Assembly: GCA_041941305.1 (NCBI GenBank) | Contig: JBGTQJ010000036.1 | Span: 1-64,000 of the forward strand | Reading direction: 5' to 3' | Length of the DNA stretch: 64,000 nucleotides | DNA from: JANSWP01 sp041941305 | Lineage (GTDB): Bacteria > Bacteroidota > Bacteroidia > Chitinophagales > Saprospiraceae | In this document: in pieces, positions 1-10,024 of the stretch | Position numbering within the stretch: the first letter of the stretch is position 1 | How the letters are laid out: each line of letters opens with the position of its first letter | Notes under the pieces: model-generated | Told to the model about the DNA's origin: nothing | What the model saw: the letters and a program-made list of their open reading frames with translations, nothing else | Databases searched by the model: none | Program-made: the position numbers and the translations under genes

Positions 1-184
1 ATTTATCATTTTGACTTTTAACTTTATTAGCATAGAACTTAACAGCCCTGCCCTTAAACCCCTCCCGAGCCGCCTGATAGGGCGGCGAGGCTATTGTTCA
101 CAACTTGAGTTAATTAACCTATTGACGGGAATTCGAGGACATAAAGTTAGATAAAAAAATATCATAATTTGAATATGCCCTGAA
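1..184. other. Non-coding start of window with GC-rich hairpin
   Basis: No convincing gene is visible. A G+C-rich stem stands out from the A+T-rich surroundings: GCCGCC at 69-74 pairs with GGCGGC at 81-86 around a 6-nt loop. It resembles in composition the palindromic island at 31664-31835. A small hairpin (CTGAAC/GTTCAG, about 180-198) overlaps the stop codon of the neighbouring minus-strand regulator and could help end its transcript, but it has no adjacent T-run. Confidence 0.4.
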
Positions 185-3070
185 CTATTTTATGTTCAGC
201 ATAAAATCTACCAAATTGACATCGTTTCCGATCTGTAATTTTTTCCGAAGCCTGTACCTGCTTGCTTCAACGCCTCTGATTGAAATATTCATCAATGGCG
301 CAATTTCTTTCGTTGAAAGGTTCATTCTGAGGTAAGCACAAAGCTTATAATCATTAGGACTTAATTGGGGATATTGCTCTCTTAATTTATGCAAAAAGTT
401 GCTGTGGACCTGATCAAAATTGCGTTCAAAATTGGACCAATCCTCATCCAATACTTCATCCTGGCTCAATAAATTGATGATGCGCCGAATCCCAGACCTT
501 ATTTGAAGGGCTTCTTTTTGCCCTGACATTACTTTTTCTAATTCTCGCTTTATCTTGGAAAGCATTTCCTTCTTTTGCAAAAGGTGCATAGTCGTAGAAG
601 CCAATTCCTGTGTTTTGTGCTGATTTTCAGCTTCTAATCGTTCATTCCTCAGTCTGGTAATCTCTTGTTCTGACTGTATAGCCATCTCTTGATGAATGGC
701 CTCTTTTTCTTCATGAACGGATTGAAGTGCCGCTTTTTCGTTTTTGAATTTGTATTGTTGAAAATATGAAAAACCAACGATTGAACCCAGCATTAAAATG
801 GCAAAAAGGGAATAAGCCAAATGTGTCGCGTACCAGGGCGGTAGAATTTTAAAACCAAAACGGACTTCCGAAGATTGTATCCCAAAACTATTTTTCCCTT
901 TAATGTGAAAAACGTATTCACCTGGAGGGATGTTGGTGTAATTAATGTTTGATTTTTCGTTCCATGTTGACCACTTATCTTCAAAACCTTCCAAAAAAGT
1001 TTGATATCGGATTTTTTGGTTTTGACCAAATACCATTGCTGAAAATTTGAAAAGGAGGTTATTTTGTTTATGGCTAAGCGTCAATTCATTTTTCTTCCAA
1101 TCGACTTCGTTGGTGACAAAAGACCTTATCAAACTGTCTTCATTACTCAATTTTACTTCCGAAATGATAACCTTTATTTCATTATCGACATGGTAATATT
1201 TATTTAGATCTAAATGAATAAATCCCTTCTCTGTACCAAAAAATACGTTGTGTTCATCAAATGGATAAATCAACTCAAAGCCTTCAACTAATTCATTTGC
1301 CAGTCCGGGAAATATCGTTTTTTCGATTTGACGTACTAAACCCTCATCTGTGATTTTTAATATTCCAACATCACTGCCTGCAGCAAACCAAATGTTTCCA
1401 TCTTTATCTTCTTGTAGCGCTTTTATTCTTTCATTCGGGGGAAAAAAACCATTTAAAGGTTTATAAATTATAAAACTATCCTGCTCTTCCAAATACTCAT
1501 AAACACCTGTTTCACCTGCAAATACTACCTTATCCTTTATTTTATAAACATAATTTGCCTGGTCACTGGGCAAGCCAAAATTAGAATCATAAAACTGAAA
1601 ATAAGCCATCATCTTATTTCTGTCAGGACGAATTTTAAAAACGCCCCGGTAGGGATGGGACATCCAATAGTTATTATTGCTTCCTTTTACCATAATTCGG
1701 GAAGATTCATTCAATCCCTGAAAATTCCCTGAAAATTGATATTGACCATTTTGTAGCTGAAAAAGAGAAAGACCATCGTAGTTTCCAGCAATTAAAAAAT
1801 CCTCCTCTAATGGCAGATAAAGCCAGGTACTCTTATCTTCCAGTTTTTGAGCATAACCATTTTTAACCTGAAAGGAACCTTCATGTTGTCCAATAAGAAG
1901 ATGATCGTTTGTGGAATAAAGGCTCCATATCTGACCGCTTGAATTTCGGACCATATCAAAATGATTTGCTTCCAGAGGATTATAATATGCTTTCCAATCG
2001 GCAATAAAAACACCAGTATTGGTTCCAAAGTAGATTTTGTCACTATGAATGACTACATCGTAAGCAGTTCCCTCATTCTCGCCATCCGGGTAAATTCTGG
2101 AAAAGGGAGAATCTGTCTCCAGGTAATCCAATCCTGTATCTAATCCAAGCCATAGGTTTTGTGCTGCATCAGAAAATATACTCAATACATTATTGTTTTG
2201 GATTCCTTTGTCCTTTTTAATGTGGCGAATTATTTTCCAATCTCTATCAAAAATCATTAATCCCCCGGGGGTAGTGCCAATCGCATAATTTTGATTGGGC
2301 ATTGTAGTAGCAGAATAAATCGTGTTTATATTAAAAAACGCTTCTAAGCCTGTTATCTGTTTGGAAATGGTTTCACCATCTATTTTAAAAATACCATTCT
2401 TTAATGTAGTAATGAAAGCAGTCTCACCTGGTCCTTCTAAAATACTTGTAACAGGACTTTGTAAATTATCTATCTGGAACTTATCCTGAAAAGTCCCGTT
2501 ATGAAAAGATTTAAATTTGGAGTTTCCAACCTGGATAATGATTGCTCCATTAAGACTGCCCATGAAATGGATGGTCTCTTCAAGGTTAAAGACCTGTAAA
2601 TCATTTCCAAATAACTTAAAAACTGCTTCGTGAGATCTAAAAAATATTCCCTGATCAGAAAAATGGATATCCCAAATATCAGAGAAGGACTGATGTTTTT
2701 CAGGTACCAAATGTTTGAGGGAAGTATAGGTAAGTTCCCCTATTGGATTTTTTGAAAAATAACCAAATTCTCCCTGCCCACCCACATATATCTTTCTATC
2801 CATGGCAATAGAGACAGACCTTACTATGGTTTTATTAACTATGGGATACAATTTCCAGTGTGTACCATCAAATTGAAGTAAGCCAGCGTTATTTGCAAAA
2901 TACATTAGGCCATCTTTGTCCTGTGTGATGTCCCAATTTTGGGTTCCTGCCTTGTATTCCGATTTTGTAAAATTTTTAATAGGAAGAATGCCTAAGTTTG
3001 GGCTTTGTGCAATCAAAAAAACGGAAGAATAGTTTAAAGCCAGAAGTAATAAAAAGCCCTTTGTACCCAT
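185..3070 (-). CDS. Beta-propeller/Y_Y_Y sensor with LuxR-type HTH (PUL regulator)
   Basis: This is a likely membrane-spanning one-protein regulator of the adjacent glucan locus, about 961 residues. The ATG at 3070 is preferred over the ATG 12 codons upstream because it places a signal peptide (MGTKGFLLLLALN...) at the N-terminus. The order is: periplasmic two-component-regulator propeller repeats (about 30-650, with units such as 'IWFAAGSDVGILK'), a Y_Y_Y-type beta domain (about 655-765, 'NYTNIPPGEYVFHIKGKN'), one transmembrane helix (about 770-795), a coiled coil rich in E/K/Q, and a C-terminal LuxR-like helix-turn-helix ('LSTKEIAPLMNISIRGVEASRYRL'-type pattern). No histidine kinase or receiver motifs are present. 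This makes it SusR-like rather than a hybrid two-component system. It is divergent from the polysaccharide locus, which suggests it senses glucan fragments in the periplasm and switches the operon. The ligand is inferred. Confidence 0.82.
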   Translation of the reverse strand: MGTKGFLLLLALNYSSVFLIAQSPNLGILPIKNFTKSEYKAGTQNWDITQDKDGLMYFANNAGLLQFDGTHWKLYPIVNKTIVRSVSIAMDRKIYVGGQGEFGYFSKNPIGELTYTSLKHLVPEKHQSFSDIWDIHFSDQGIFFRSHEAVFKLFGNDLQVFNLEETIHFMGSLNGAIIIQVGNSKFKSFHNGTFQDKFQIDNLQSPVTSILEGPGETAFITTLKNGIFKIDGETISKQITGLEAFFNINTIYSATTMPNQNYAIGTTPGGLMIFDRDWKIIRHIKKDKGIQNNNVLSIFSDAAQNLWLGLDTGLDYLETDSPFSRIYPDGENEGTAYDVVIHSDKIYFGTNTGVFIADWKAYYNPLEANHFDMVRNSSGQIWSLYSTNDHLLIGQHEGSFQVKNGYAQKLEDKSTWLYLPLEEDFLIAGNYDGLSLFQLQNGQYQFSGNFQGLNESSRIMVKGSNNNYWMSHPYRGVFKIRPDRNKMMAYFQFYDSNFGLPSDQANYVYKIKDKVVFAGETGVYEYLEEQDSFIIYKPLNGFFPPNERIKALQEDKDGNIWFAAGSDVGILKITDEGLVRQIEKTIFPGLANELVEGFELIYPFDEHNVFFGTEKGFIHLDLNKYYHVDNEIKVIISEVKLSNEDSLIRSFVTNEVDWKKNELTLSHKQNNLLFKFSAMVFGQNQKIRYQTFLEGFEDKWSTWNEKSNINYTNIPPGEYVFHIKGKNSFGIQSSEVRFGFKILPPWYATHLAYSLFAILMLGSIVGFSYFQQYKFKNEKAALQSVHEEKEAIHQEMAIQSEQEITRLRNERLEAENQHKTQELASTTMHLLQKKEMLSKIKRELEKVMSGQKEALQIRSGIRRIINLLSQDEVLDEDWSNFERNFDQVHSNFLHKLREQYPQLSPNDYKLCAYLRMNLSTKEIAPLMNISIRGVEASRYRLRKKLQIGNDVNLVDFMLNIK

Positions 3071-3356
3071 GCTTACTGAATATATTGATTCACACAAAAT
3101 TGTCAAAATTATTTGGAGTTTCGAATTTTTGAAGTAGTCATTTTTGTGTCAATGTCGAATTGATGAAGTATTTAAATTGTGCTAATAGTAGTATTACTGT
3201 ATTAATTTATCCTTTATTTTTCAGAGACTTAAATAATTTTGCTATTAATAATTCAAAATAAAAGATAATTTATTTGTTGTAGTCCAATTTTTCTTTTGTG
3301 TAAGGTAAAAATAGATAAATATTAAACTATTCATTCACCAACTTAAACTTTGATAT
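3071..3356. promoter_or_regulatory. Divergent control region of glucan locus
   Basis: This 286-bp A+T-rich gap separates the divergent regulator from the first gene of the glucan operon, so it must hold promoters for both. No perfect TAnnTTTG box was found. A near match (ATTTATTTGT) lies around 3265-3277, and a very similar string occurs upstream of another T9SS cargo gene near 42450. No clear operator repeat was recognised. Confidence 0.4.
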
Positions 3357-5213
3357 ATGAAAAACCTTCTACTTTTTATTTTTCTCCTGGTCTCTACTCT
3401 TACAATTTCACAAACTATAATATTAGATTTTGAATCCCCTACTACAAGTACAGATTACCAATACTTTGGTAGCGTCCTAGATGGTACAGCCGTATCGCCG
3501 ATTGCCAATCCCGACGCAAGTGGCATCAATACAAGTGCCAATGTAATGATGCACGAAAAACCGGATGGTGCCGAAACCTGGGCTGGAGCATTTCCAAATC
3601 CTGCTCAGGCAACAGCTTATGATTTTGTAACAAGTACTCAATTATGTGTTGATGTTTGGTCTCCAGTAACTGGAAATGTAGGTTTAAAATTGGAAAACTC
3701 TACAACGGGAGGCGCAAACTGGATTGTAACTAAAGATGTAAATGAAGCGAATACCTGGGTACAAATTTGTGCTGATGCTTCGGAAGTTTCCATTGAGGAT
3801 CCTTTCCAGCCAGCATCGGGTCATATTTATGGAACGCTGGTCATATTCTTTGATTTTGGATCAGCCGGTACTGGTGCTACGTATTATTTTGATAATGTAA
3901 TCACACAAGGTATGGGGGCTTCAGAAGGAGATATCACTTTTTCAGTTGATATGAATGGTTTTTCAGATCCATTTAATACAGTTTATGTAAGTGGTACTTT
4001 CAACGATTGGTCAGAAGATGCCAACCCTTTGGAAGACGCAGATGGTGACGGAATATATACAGGCACTGTTGCTGACATCCCTGTTGGCGTACATGAGTAT
4101 AAGTTTCAATTAGATGCTTGGACTGCCCAGGAAGAATTTACAGGTGGAGAAACATGTATTATCAATACTGGAGGTTTTGTAAATCGAAATTTGGTAGTTT
4201 CCGGAGATGCAGATTTAGGAACTGTTTGTTATGGAAGTTGCTATGAATGTGGACAAGGCGTGCGAATCAATATTAATGTTGGAACTTCTCATATCCTGGT
4301 TGACCCCAGTGGTTTTTATATAGCTGGTGGAGGCAACTTTGGGAACCCCGGAGATAATGCAATGACAGATCCAGATGGTGATGGTGTGTATTCTATTTCA
4401 CTTGAAAGGGAAATGGGATTTACTTCCTTTTATACATTTACCAATGGGGCATGTGGAGACTGGGGCTGCAAAGAGGATATTTCCGGTCAATCTTGTGCAC
4501 ATCCCGATAATTTTAATGACAGGATGATGGGACCTATTATGGAAGACACGGAAATAAACACCTGTTTTGCAATGTGTACCGACCATACCGATTGTGGAGG
4601 AGGAGGTGCTCCTGTTGATGTAACCTTCCAGGTTGATATGACAGGTTATGCTGATCCTTTTAACACCGTATTTTTAAGTGGAAACTTTAATAGTTGGTCA
4701 GCAGATGCGAATCCGATGGAGGATGGAGATTCAGATGGCGTTTGGGAAACAACGATTCAACTATTGCCAGGCGATTATGAATATAAATTTCAGTTAGATG
4801 GCTGGATGGCAGATGAGATTTTTGCAGATGGAGATCCTTGTACAATTACAGATCCTTCTGGAGATTTTGTGAATCGGGCGCTTAATGTATCAGAAACGAC
4901 GTCGGTTTGTTTCTTATGGAACACCTGTAACGCTTGTGTGACTTCTACAATTGATTTGGAAATAGATAATAACCTATTTGAATTAAGACCCTCCTTGGTA
5001 AACAACTATTCAATCATTACCTTCAAGAATGATTTAGCTGATGAAAAAAGGGTAAGGGTTTATAATGCAACTGGAGTCTTAATTTCTGAGGCAAAAGTTG
5101 AATCTTATACTAAGGAATTTTGGATTGATGCTGGAAATTTGGCAAATGGACTATACAATGTATATGTACAGGCAGGCAATAAAATAGCGACGAAAAAATT
5201 TGTAAAACAATAG
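3357..5213 (+). CDS. T9SS-secreted protein with CBM20/E-set-like domains
   Basis: This is a secreted 618-residue protein that probably binds glycan outside the cell. A signal peptide (MKNLLLFIFLLVSTLTISQ) is followed by an N-terminal beta-sandwich-like region (about 22-195, 'FDFESPTTSTDYQYFG'). Next come two clearly homologous E-set domains of the type found before amylases (about 196-285 and 420-510). They share 'DPFNTVxxSGxFNxWSxDANP' and 'YEYKFQLD' patterns. A more divergent relative, rich in Cys, lies between them. The last ~80 residues are a T9SS type A sorting domain ('VRVYNATGVLISE...GLYNVYVQAGNKIATKKFVKQ'). No catalytic motif is visible. It is first in the run and 57 bp before susC. 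Its place suggests it captures glucan at the surface. Substrate is inferred from the neighbours, and this start has no competing upstream ATG. Confidence 0.75.
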   Translation: MKNLLLFIFLLVSTLTISQTIILDFESPTTSTDYQYFGSVLDGTAVSPIANPDASGINTSANVMMHEKPDGAETWAGAFPNPAQATAYDFVTSTQLCVDVWSPVTGNVGLKLENSTTGGANWIVTKDVNEANTWVQICADASEVSIEDPFQPASGHIYGTLVIFFDFGSAGTGATYYFDNVITQGMGASEGDITFSVDMNGFSDPFNTVYVSGTFNDWSEDANPLEDADGDGIYTGTVADIPVGVHEYKFQLDAWTAQEEFTGGETCIINTGGFVNRNLVVSGDADLGTVCYGSCYECGQGVRININVGTSHILVDPSGFYIAGGGNFGNPGDNAMTDPDGDGVYSISLEREMGFTSFYTFTNGACGDWGCKEDISGQSCAHPDNFNDRMMGPIMEDTEINTCFAMCTDHTDCGGGGAPVDVTFQVDMTGYADPFNTVFLSGNFNSWSADANPMEDGDSDGVWETTIQLLPGDYEYKFQLDGWMADEIFADGDPCTITDPSGDFVNRALNVSETTSVCFLWNTCNACVTSTIDLEIDNNLFELRPSLVNNYSIITFKNDLADEKRVRVYNATGVLISEAKVESYTKEFWIDAGNLANGLYNVYVQAGNKIATKKFVKQ

Positions 5214-5270
5214 AACCAACAGGATGTGGGAGGTTTACAAAAACCGTTCACATTTTTTTATTTTAATAAA

Positions 5271-8200
5271 ATGAGATTTTTAAAAATTAATTTGCTCATA
5301 ATGTTCTGTTTCTTAATTGGAACCAGTTTGTTTGGACAAACAAAGGTTTCAGGGATTGTTACAGATGCTTTGGACAATTCTCCATTAATTGGAGTGACCG
5401 TTGGTGTCAAAGGAAAAGCTGATGGAGCAATTACAGACATAGATGGAGCCTACGAATTGAATGTGTCTGATAGAGATGCTGTATTGGTTTTTTCCTACGT
5501 CGGTTATGAAACCCTTGAACAACCAGTTGGGGGACAATCCGAACTCAATGTGGCACTTGAAACTTCTATCGCAGATTTGGAAGAAGTAGTGGTAGTAGGA
5601 TATGGTACTCAAAAAAAATCTGTGGTTACGGGAGCTATTTCCAAAGTCAAAGCAGATGATTTGGAAGATATGCCTCTGGCTCGTATTGAACAATCTTTAC
5701 AGGGAAGAACCTCCGGGGTTCGTGTCACAACCAATTCGGGGCAACCAGGAGCGGGAGCTGTCGTTCGAATTAGAGGAACAACTACCATTGGAGATTCCAA
5801 TCCACTTTATGTTGTTGATGGTGTCGTCATTAATGGGGGGATTGATTATTTGGCTCAAGGAGATATTGAATCTATTGAAGTCCTTAAGGATGCTTCTGCC
5901 AGTATTTATGGAGCGAGATCTGCCAATGGAGTAATATTGGTTACCACAAAAAAAGGAAAACAAGGAAAAGCTCGGGTTAATTATAGTGGTTATTATGGTG
6001 TTCAAAACCCCTGGCGCAAGCTTTCGGTTTTGAATGCTACTGAGTATGCAACCCTATTAAACGAGGCATCTGCAGCTGCAGGGCAAGAGATTTTATTTCC
6101 CGACCCAGCCTCTCTAGGCGAGGGAACTGATTGGCAGGATGCGGTCTTCCAGGAAGATGCGCCAATTCAAAATCACGAATTGAGCATTTCTGCTGCCACT
6201 GAAAGATCCTCCTATTTTGCTTCTTTTAGTTATTATGATCAGGAAGGAATTGTATCAGATATTGATTCAAGGTACAAGCGATTTTCTGCAAGATTAAATA
6301 CAACTCAAAAAATAGGTAAGCGGTTAAATTTTGGAATGAACCTGGGCTATACTCGAACCAATGGAATATCCATTTCAGAAAACTCAGAATTTGGTTCTCC
6401 TCTGAGTCGGGCCATAAATATTGACCCAATTACCCCACTTTATGAGACCGATCCGGATGTTTTGGCATCAAATGTTTTTGCCAATTTTCCAGTTGTACGC
6501 GATGAAAACGGAATTTTTGGTATTTCCACAATCGTAACTTCCGAGGTATTGAATCCAGTTGCTGCTTTAGAGGTGCAGCAAGGTTTTGGATGGGCTGATA
6601 AAATAGTAGGAAATATTTTTGCTGAAGTTGAATTGCTCCCTGGATTGAAATATAGATCAAGTATAGGTGGAGATTTAGCTTTTTGGGGTGGAGAAGGTTT
6701 TACACCTGTTCACTACCTGAACGCAACTAACTTTGCGGATATTACTTCCTACAGTCGTGGTCAAAACAGAGGATTGTATTGGATTTTTGAAAATACAGTT
6801 ACTTATGAAAAATCATTTGGCGATCACAATATATCAACAGTAATCGGTACTTCTGCTGAGAAAAATTCTGGACAGGGACAAACTGGGATTATCCAGGACA
6901 TTCCTGTAGATAATATTGATGATGCTTCCCTGCTGTGGCCAAATGATCCCGCATTGCAGGCATTTTTTGGTTTTGAGTATGAACAAAAAACGGCTTCTAT
7001 TTTTGGAAGAATTAACTACAATTTTGCGGAGAAATACCTTTTTTCAGTAATTGTGAGAAGAGATGGTTCGTCTAAATTTGGAAAAAATAACCGATTTGGA
7101 TATTTCCCATCTGTTTCAGCAGGTTGGGTCTTGACTCAGGAAGATTTTTTCCCAAGCAATGGAATGGTTAAATTCCTGAAGATAAGAGGCTCCTGGGGGA
7201 TCGCCGGTAATGACAGGATTGGTGACAATTTGTTCCTCGCAACTGTTAGTGGAGGGAGAACTTATACATTTGGAACGGGAGATGCCCTGGTAAATGGTGT
7301 AGCGCCAAATGCGGCAGAAAACCCGGATTTGAAGTGGGAAGAAACAACGCAATGGAATATTGGTTTTGATGCCAGGCTGTTCCGTCATTTTTCATTGACA
7401 TTTGATTATTTTGACAAACCAACGAATGATATGTTGCGGCCAGTTGAGGCACCGGGTCTATTTGGCGTAGGCTCTCCAACTGGAAATATTGCGGAATTGG
7501 AGAATAAGGGTTTTGAATTTGAAGTCGGATATGACAACAAGATTGGTGATTTTAGAATAGAAATTGATGGCAATATTTCTTATGTGGAAAATGAGATTAA
7601 ATTCTTAACCAACGAAAATGAATTTATTCCTGGTCAACGATTTGGACCACAGGGGCTTGAGATTACCAGAACGACAGTTGGATTGCCTATTGGATACTTC
7701 TTTGGCTACAAAACGGATGGCATTTTCCAAACTCAGGATGAAGTTAATAATTATGTCAATGGAGATGGGAACTTGATACAACCCAATGCCTCGCCAGGCG
7801 ATTTGCGATTTGTAGATATCAATAATGATGGAATCATTGACCTGGATGATAGAACATTTATTGGAGATCCAACTCCAGATTGGACTTATGGTTTCAATAT
7901 CAATGCAAGCTACAAAGGTTTTGACTTATCCATTTTTGGGCAAGGGATATTTGGCAATCAAATTTACAATGTAACCAGGAGGTTTGATTTACCATTTGCG
8001 AACTATGAAGCAAGTGCATTGGGACGATGGACTGGTCCAAATACCTCAAATGATTATCCGAGGTTGGTTTTGGATGATCCAAATGGCAATTTCAATTCAA
8101 GCTCTGATTTCCATGTACAGGACGGTGCTTTTTTCCGAATTAAAACTTTGCAAATTGGATACAATTTACCCTCCAATTTATTATCAAAGATTAATGTGGA

Positions 8201-8351
8201 AAAAGCCAGATTTTATGTCTCTGGAAATAATTTATTTACCTTAACAAAGTATAAGGGATTTGATCCTGAAATTGGAGCAGGCAATGGTGTCGATAGAGGT
8301 ATATATCCCCAAGCCAGATTTTATTTGATAGGGACAAATATCACTTTTTGA
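5271..8351 (+). CDS. susC: SusC/RagA-family TonB-linked outer membrane transporter
   Basis: This is the TonB-dependent outer membrane importer of the locus, about 1026 residues. The ATG at 5271 is chosen because it opens a good signal peptide (MRFLKINLLIMFCFLIGTSLFGQ). The longer reading frame from 5226 adds 15 residues that fit no signal. The order is: a carboxypeptidase-regulatory-like domain (about 25-100, 'GIVTDALDNSPLIGVTVGV'), the SusC signature 'VVVGYGTQKKSVVTGAISKV', a plug domain ('PLYVVDGVVINGGI...SIEVLKDASASIYGARSANGVILVTTKKGK'), and a 22-strand type barrel ending in an aromatic residue ('ARFYLIGTNITF'). It forms a lidded pair with the SusD product encoded 59 bp downstream. The context of GH16 and GH3 enzymes predicts uptake of beta-1,3-gluco-oligosaccharides. 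Confidence 0.95.
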   Translation: MRFLKINLLIMFCFLIGTSLFGQTKVSGIVTDALDNSPLIGVTVGVKGKADGAITDIDGAYELNVSDRDAVLVFSYVGYETLEQPVGGQSELNVALETSIADLEEVVVVGYGTQKKSVVTGAISKVKADDLEDMPLARIEQSLQGRTSGVRVTTNSGQPGAGAVVRIRGTTTIGDSNPLYVVDGVVINGGIDYLAQGDIESIEVLKDASASIYGARSANGVILVTTKKGKQGKARVNYSGYYGVQNPWRKLSVLNATEYATLLNEASAAAGQEILFPDPASLGEGTDWQDAVFQEDAPIQNHELSISAATERSSYFASFSYYDQEGIVSDIDSRYKRFSARLNTTQKIGKRLNFGMNLGYTRTNGISISENSEFGSPLSRAINIDPITPLYETDPDVLASNVFANFPVVRDENGIFGISTIVTSEVLNPVAALEVQQGFGWADKIVGNIFAEVELLPGLKYRSSIGGDLAFWGGEGFTPVHYLNATNFADITSYSRGQNRGLYWIFENTVTYEKSFGDHNISTVIGTSAEKNSGQGQTGIIQDIPVDNIDDASLLWPNDPALQAFFGFEYEQKTASIFGRINYNFAEKYLFSVIVRRDGSSKFGKNNRFGYFPSVSAGWVLTQEDFFPSNGMVKFLKIRGSWGIAGNDRIGDNLFLATVSGGRTYTFGTGDALVNGVAPNAAENPDLKWEETTQWNIGFDARLFRHFSLTFDYFDKPTNDMLRPVEAPGLFGVGSPTGNIAELENKGFEFEVGYDNKIGDFRIEIDGNISYVENEIKFLTNENEFIPGQRFGPQGLEITRTTVGLPIGYFFGYKTDGIFQTQDEVNNYVNGDGNLIQPNASPGDLRFVDINNDGIIDLDDRTFIGDPTPDWTYGFNINASYKGFDLSIFGQGIFGNQIYNVTRRFDLPFANYEASALGRWTGPNTSNDYPRLVLDDPNGNFNSSSDFHVQDGAFFRIKTLQIGYNLPSNLLSKINVEKARFYVSGNNLFTLTKYKGFDPEIGAGNGVDRGIYPQARFYLIGTNITF

Positions 8352-8371
8352 TATTGACATAATGGCAAAAA

Positions 8372-8387
8372 TTTAAACATACTCGTA
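8372..8387 (+). repeat. Copy of recurrent 16-nt motif
   Basis: TTTAAACATACTCGTA lies in the susC-susD spacer. It matches the recurrent intergenic consensus TTTAAACAYACTCTTA with one mismatch. Other copies are at 16548, 16713, 45807 and 55684. Confidence 0.5.
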
Positions 8388-8410
8388 ATTTAATATTAGA
8401 TAATGATTCT

Positions 8411-9949
8411 ATGAAAAAAATAAACTTTCACAAATATTTTGTTCCGGTCTTGATATTGATTTCCACCACTTCATGTAGTGAAGACTATTTAAACATTGAG
8501 GTAAACGGAAGTGAGTTAACTCAAAATTTTTATCAAACTGAAGACCAATTATTCGAAGGTCTGGTGGCTGTATATGATGTTTTGGGCTGGCATGGAACCA
8601 ATGGCTGGACTATGCAACAGGGTTTGTTGAATGCAGCATCAGATGATTGCTTTGCTGGAGGCAGTGATGCTTCTGATCAACCCTCCTGGGTCGCAATGGA
8701 TGAATTTACTTTGGATCCCTTTCTTGGTCCACAAGAAGGCCTCTGGAATAAAAACTTCGCTGGCATAAGAAGAGCCAATTTAATTATGGATAAATTGAAC
8801 GAGGCTCCTTCTGATGTAAGTCAAACCTTTAAAAATCGAGCCATGGCTGAAGCCAAGTTTTTGAGAGCCTGGTTCTATTTTGATTTGGTTCGTTTGTTTG
8901 GCAATGTTCCATTGTACGACCGCCAGGTTAGTTTTGATGATTTGAGTAATATTACGCAAGCTAGCCCGGCGGAGGTTTATGACCTGATTGAGAATGACTT
9001 AAGAGATGCACAAAGCACATTCGAACTGCCTGAAACAGTACCACCAGATGAAATTGGTAGAATAACTCAGGGTGCCGTTTCGGCCCTTTGGGGAAAAGTG
9101 ATATTATTTCAAAATGATAATTCCCGGATGTTGGAAGCAGCCAACCTTTTCGAGAATGTTATCAATTCTGGTAATTATTCATTGATGCCTAATTTTGAAG
9201 ATATTTTCAAACGCGAAAATGAGTGGAGTTCAGAATCCATATTTGAGATTCAACATTCTGACAACAAACCTGGTGATTGGGGATGTTGTTTTGCATCTGG
9301 CCCAGATAACAATGCTACAGAAGGAAATTACCTCGTTCAGTTTTATGGAATGAGAGATTATGTCGGCCCTGAATATGCACCAGGTTGGAGCTTTTGTCCT
9401 GTTACGCCGGAATTGGTTGATTTTATGACAGGAGATCCCAGAATGGAACATACCATTATAGACGGCAATGCACTACAACAACAAGCTGGTGCTGCCTATA
9501 CAGTTGGCTATCAAAACACAGATTACTTTATTAAAAAATATGCTCCTCTTGAGGCCTACAAGGCGGATGATGGTGTGGTGCCATTGGAATGGGCAGATAA
9601 TGAGCGTATTATCCGTTTGGCTGACGTATTGTTAATGGCTGCAGAAGCAATGACCAGAGGTGGAGGAGATGAAGGAAAAGCTCGCCAATATGTAAATCAG
9701 GTTCGTCAAAGAGTGAGTTTGCAACCTTATCCAGGTTCATTAACTGGTCAAAACCTGCTGGATGCTATTTATAGAGAAAGAAGATTAGAGTTAGCAACTG
9801 AAGGGCATCGTTTTTGGGATTTGGTAAGGACAGGTCAGGCTGCGGCCACTTTACCTGGTTTTGTTACCGGAGTTCATGAACTGTTACCCATTCCTCAAAG
9901 AGAAATTGATTTGACTGAGGGGCAATTGGTTCAAAATCCTGGTTATTAA
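8411..9949 (+). CDS. susD: SusD/RagB-family surface glycan-binding lipoprotein
   Basis: This is the lipid-anchored lid of the SusC transporter, 512 residues. The signal ends at a lipobox-like 'ISTTSC' (Cys22), followed by acidic residues (SED), as in surface-exported Bacteroidota lipoproteins. The SusD fold is shown by the TPR-like N-terminal part ('MAEAKFLRAWFYFDLVRLFGNVPLY') and the C-terminal signature 'AIYRERRLELATEGHRFWDLVRTGQA', ending in 'LLPIPQREIDL...NPGY'. These are classic RagB/SusD elements. It should bind the oligosaccharide at the cell surface and hand it to SusC. It shares the operon with susC. The 75-bp gap to the next gene holds a perfect hairpin. Confidence 0.95.
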   Translation: MKKINFHKYFVPVLILISTTSCSEDYLNIEVNGSELTQNFYQTEDQLFEGLVAVYDVLGWHGTNGWTMQQGLLNAASDDCFAGGSDASDQPSWVAMDEFTLDPFLGPQEGLWNKNFAGIRRANLIMDKLNEAPSDVSQTFKNRAMAEAKFLRAWFYFDLVRLFGNVPLYDRQVSFDDLSNITQASPAEVYDLIENDLRDAQSTFELPETVPPDEIGRITQGAVSALWGKVILFQNDNSRMLEAANLFENVINSGNYSLMPNFEDIFKRENEWSSESIFEIQHSDNKPGDWGCCFASGPDNNATEGNYLVQFYGMRDYVGPEYAPGWSFCPVTPELVDFMTGDPRMEHTIIDGNALQQQAGAAYTVGYQNTDYFIKKYAPLEAYKADDGVVPLEWADNERIIRLADVLLMAAEAMTRGGGDEGKARQYVNQVRQRVSLQPYPGSLTGQNLLDAIYRERRLELATEGHRFWDLVRTGQAAATLPGFVTGVHELLPIPQREIDLTEGQLVQNPGY

Positions 9950-9961
9950 TTATGAAAAGAT

Positions 9962-9998
9962 GAATATGTGAGTATGTTAATTATATACTCACATATTC
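9962..9998 (+). promoter_or_regulatory. Intercistronic hairpin after susD
   Basis: GAATATGTGAGTAT (9962-9975) pairs perfectly with ATACTCACATATTC (9985-9998) around a 9-nt loop. No T-run follows, so it looks more like an mRNA-stabilising or partial-attenuation stem than a full terminator. It would allow higher expression of susCD than of the downstream enzymes. This role is inferred. Confidence 0.55.
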
Positions 9999-10024
9999 TA
10001 ATATGATACAACAACACAACGAAA

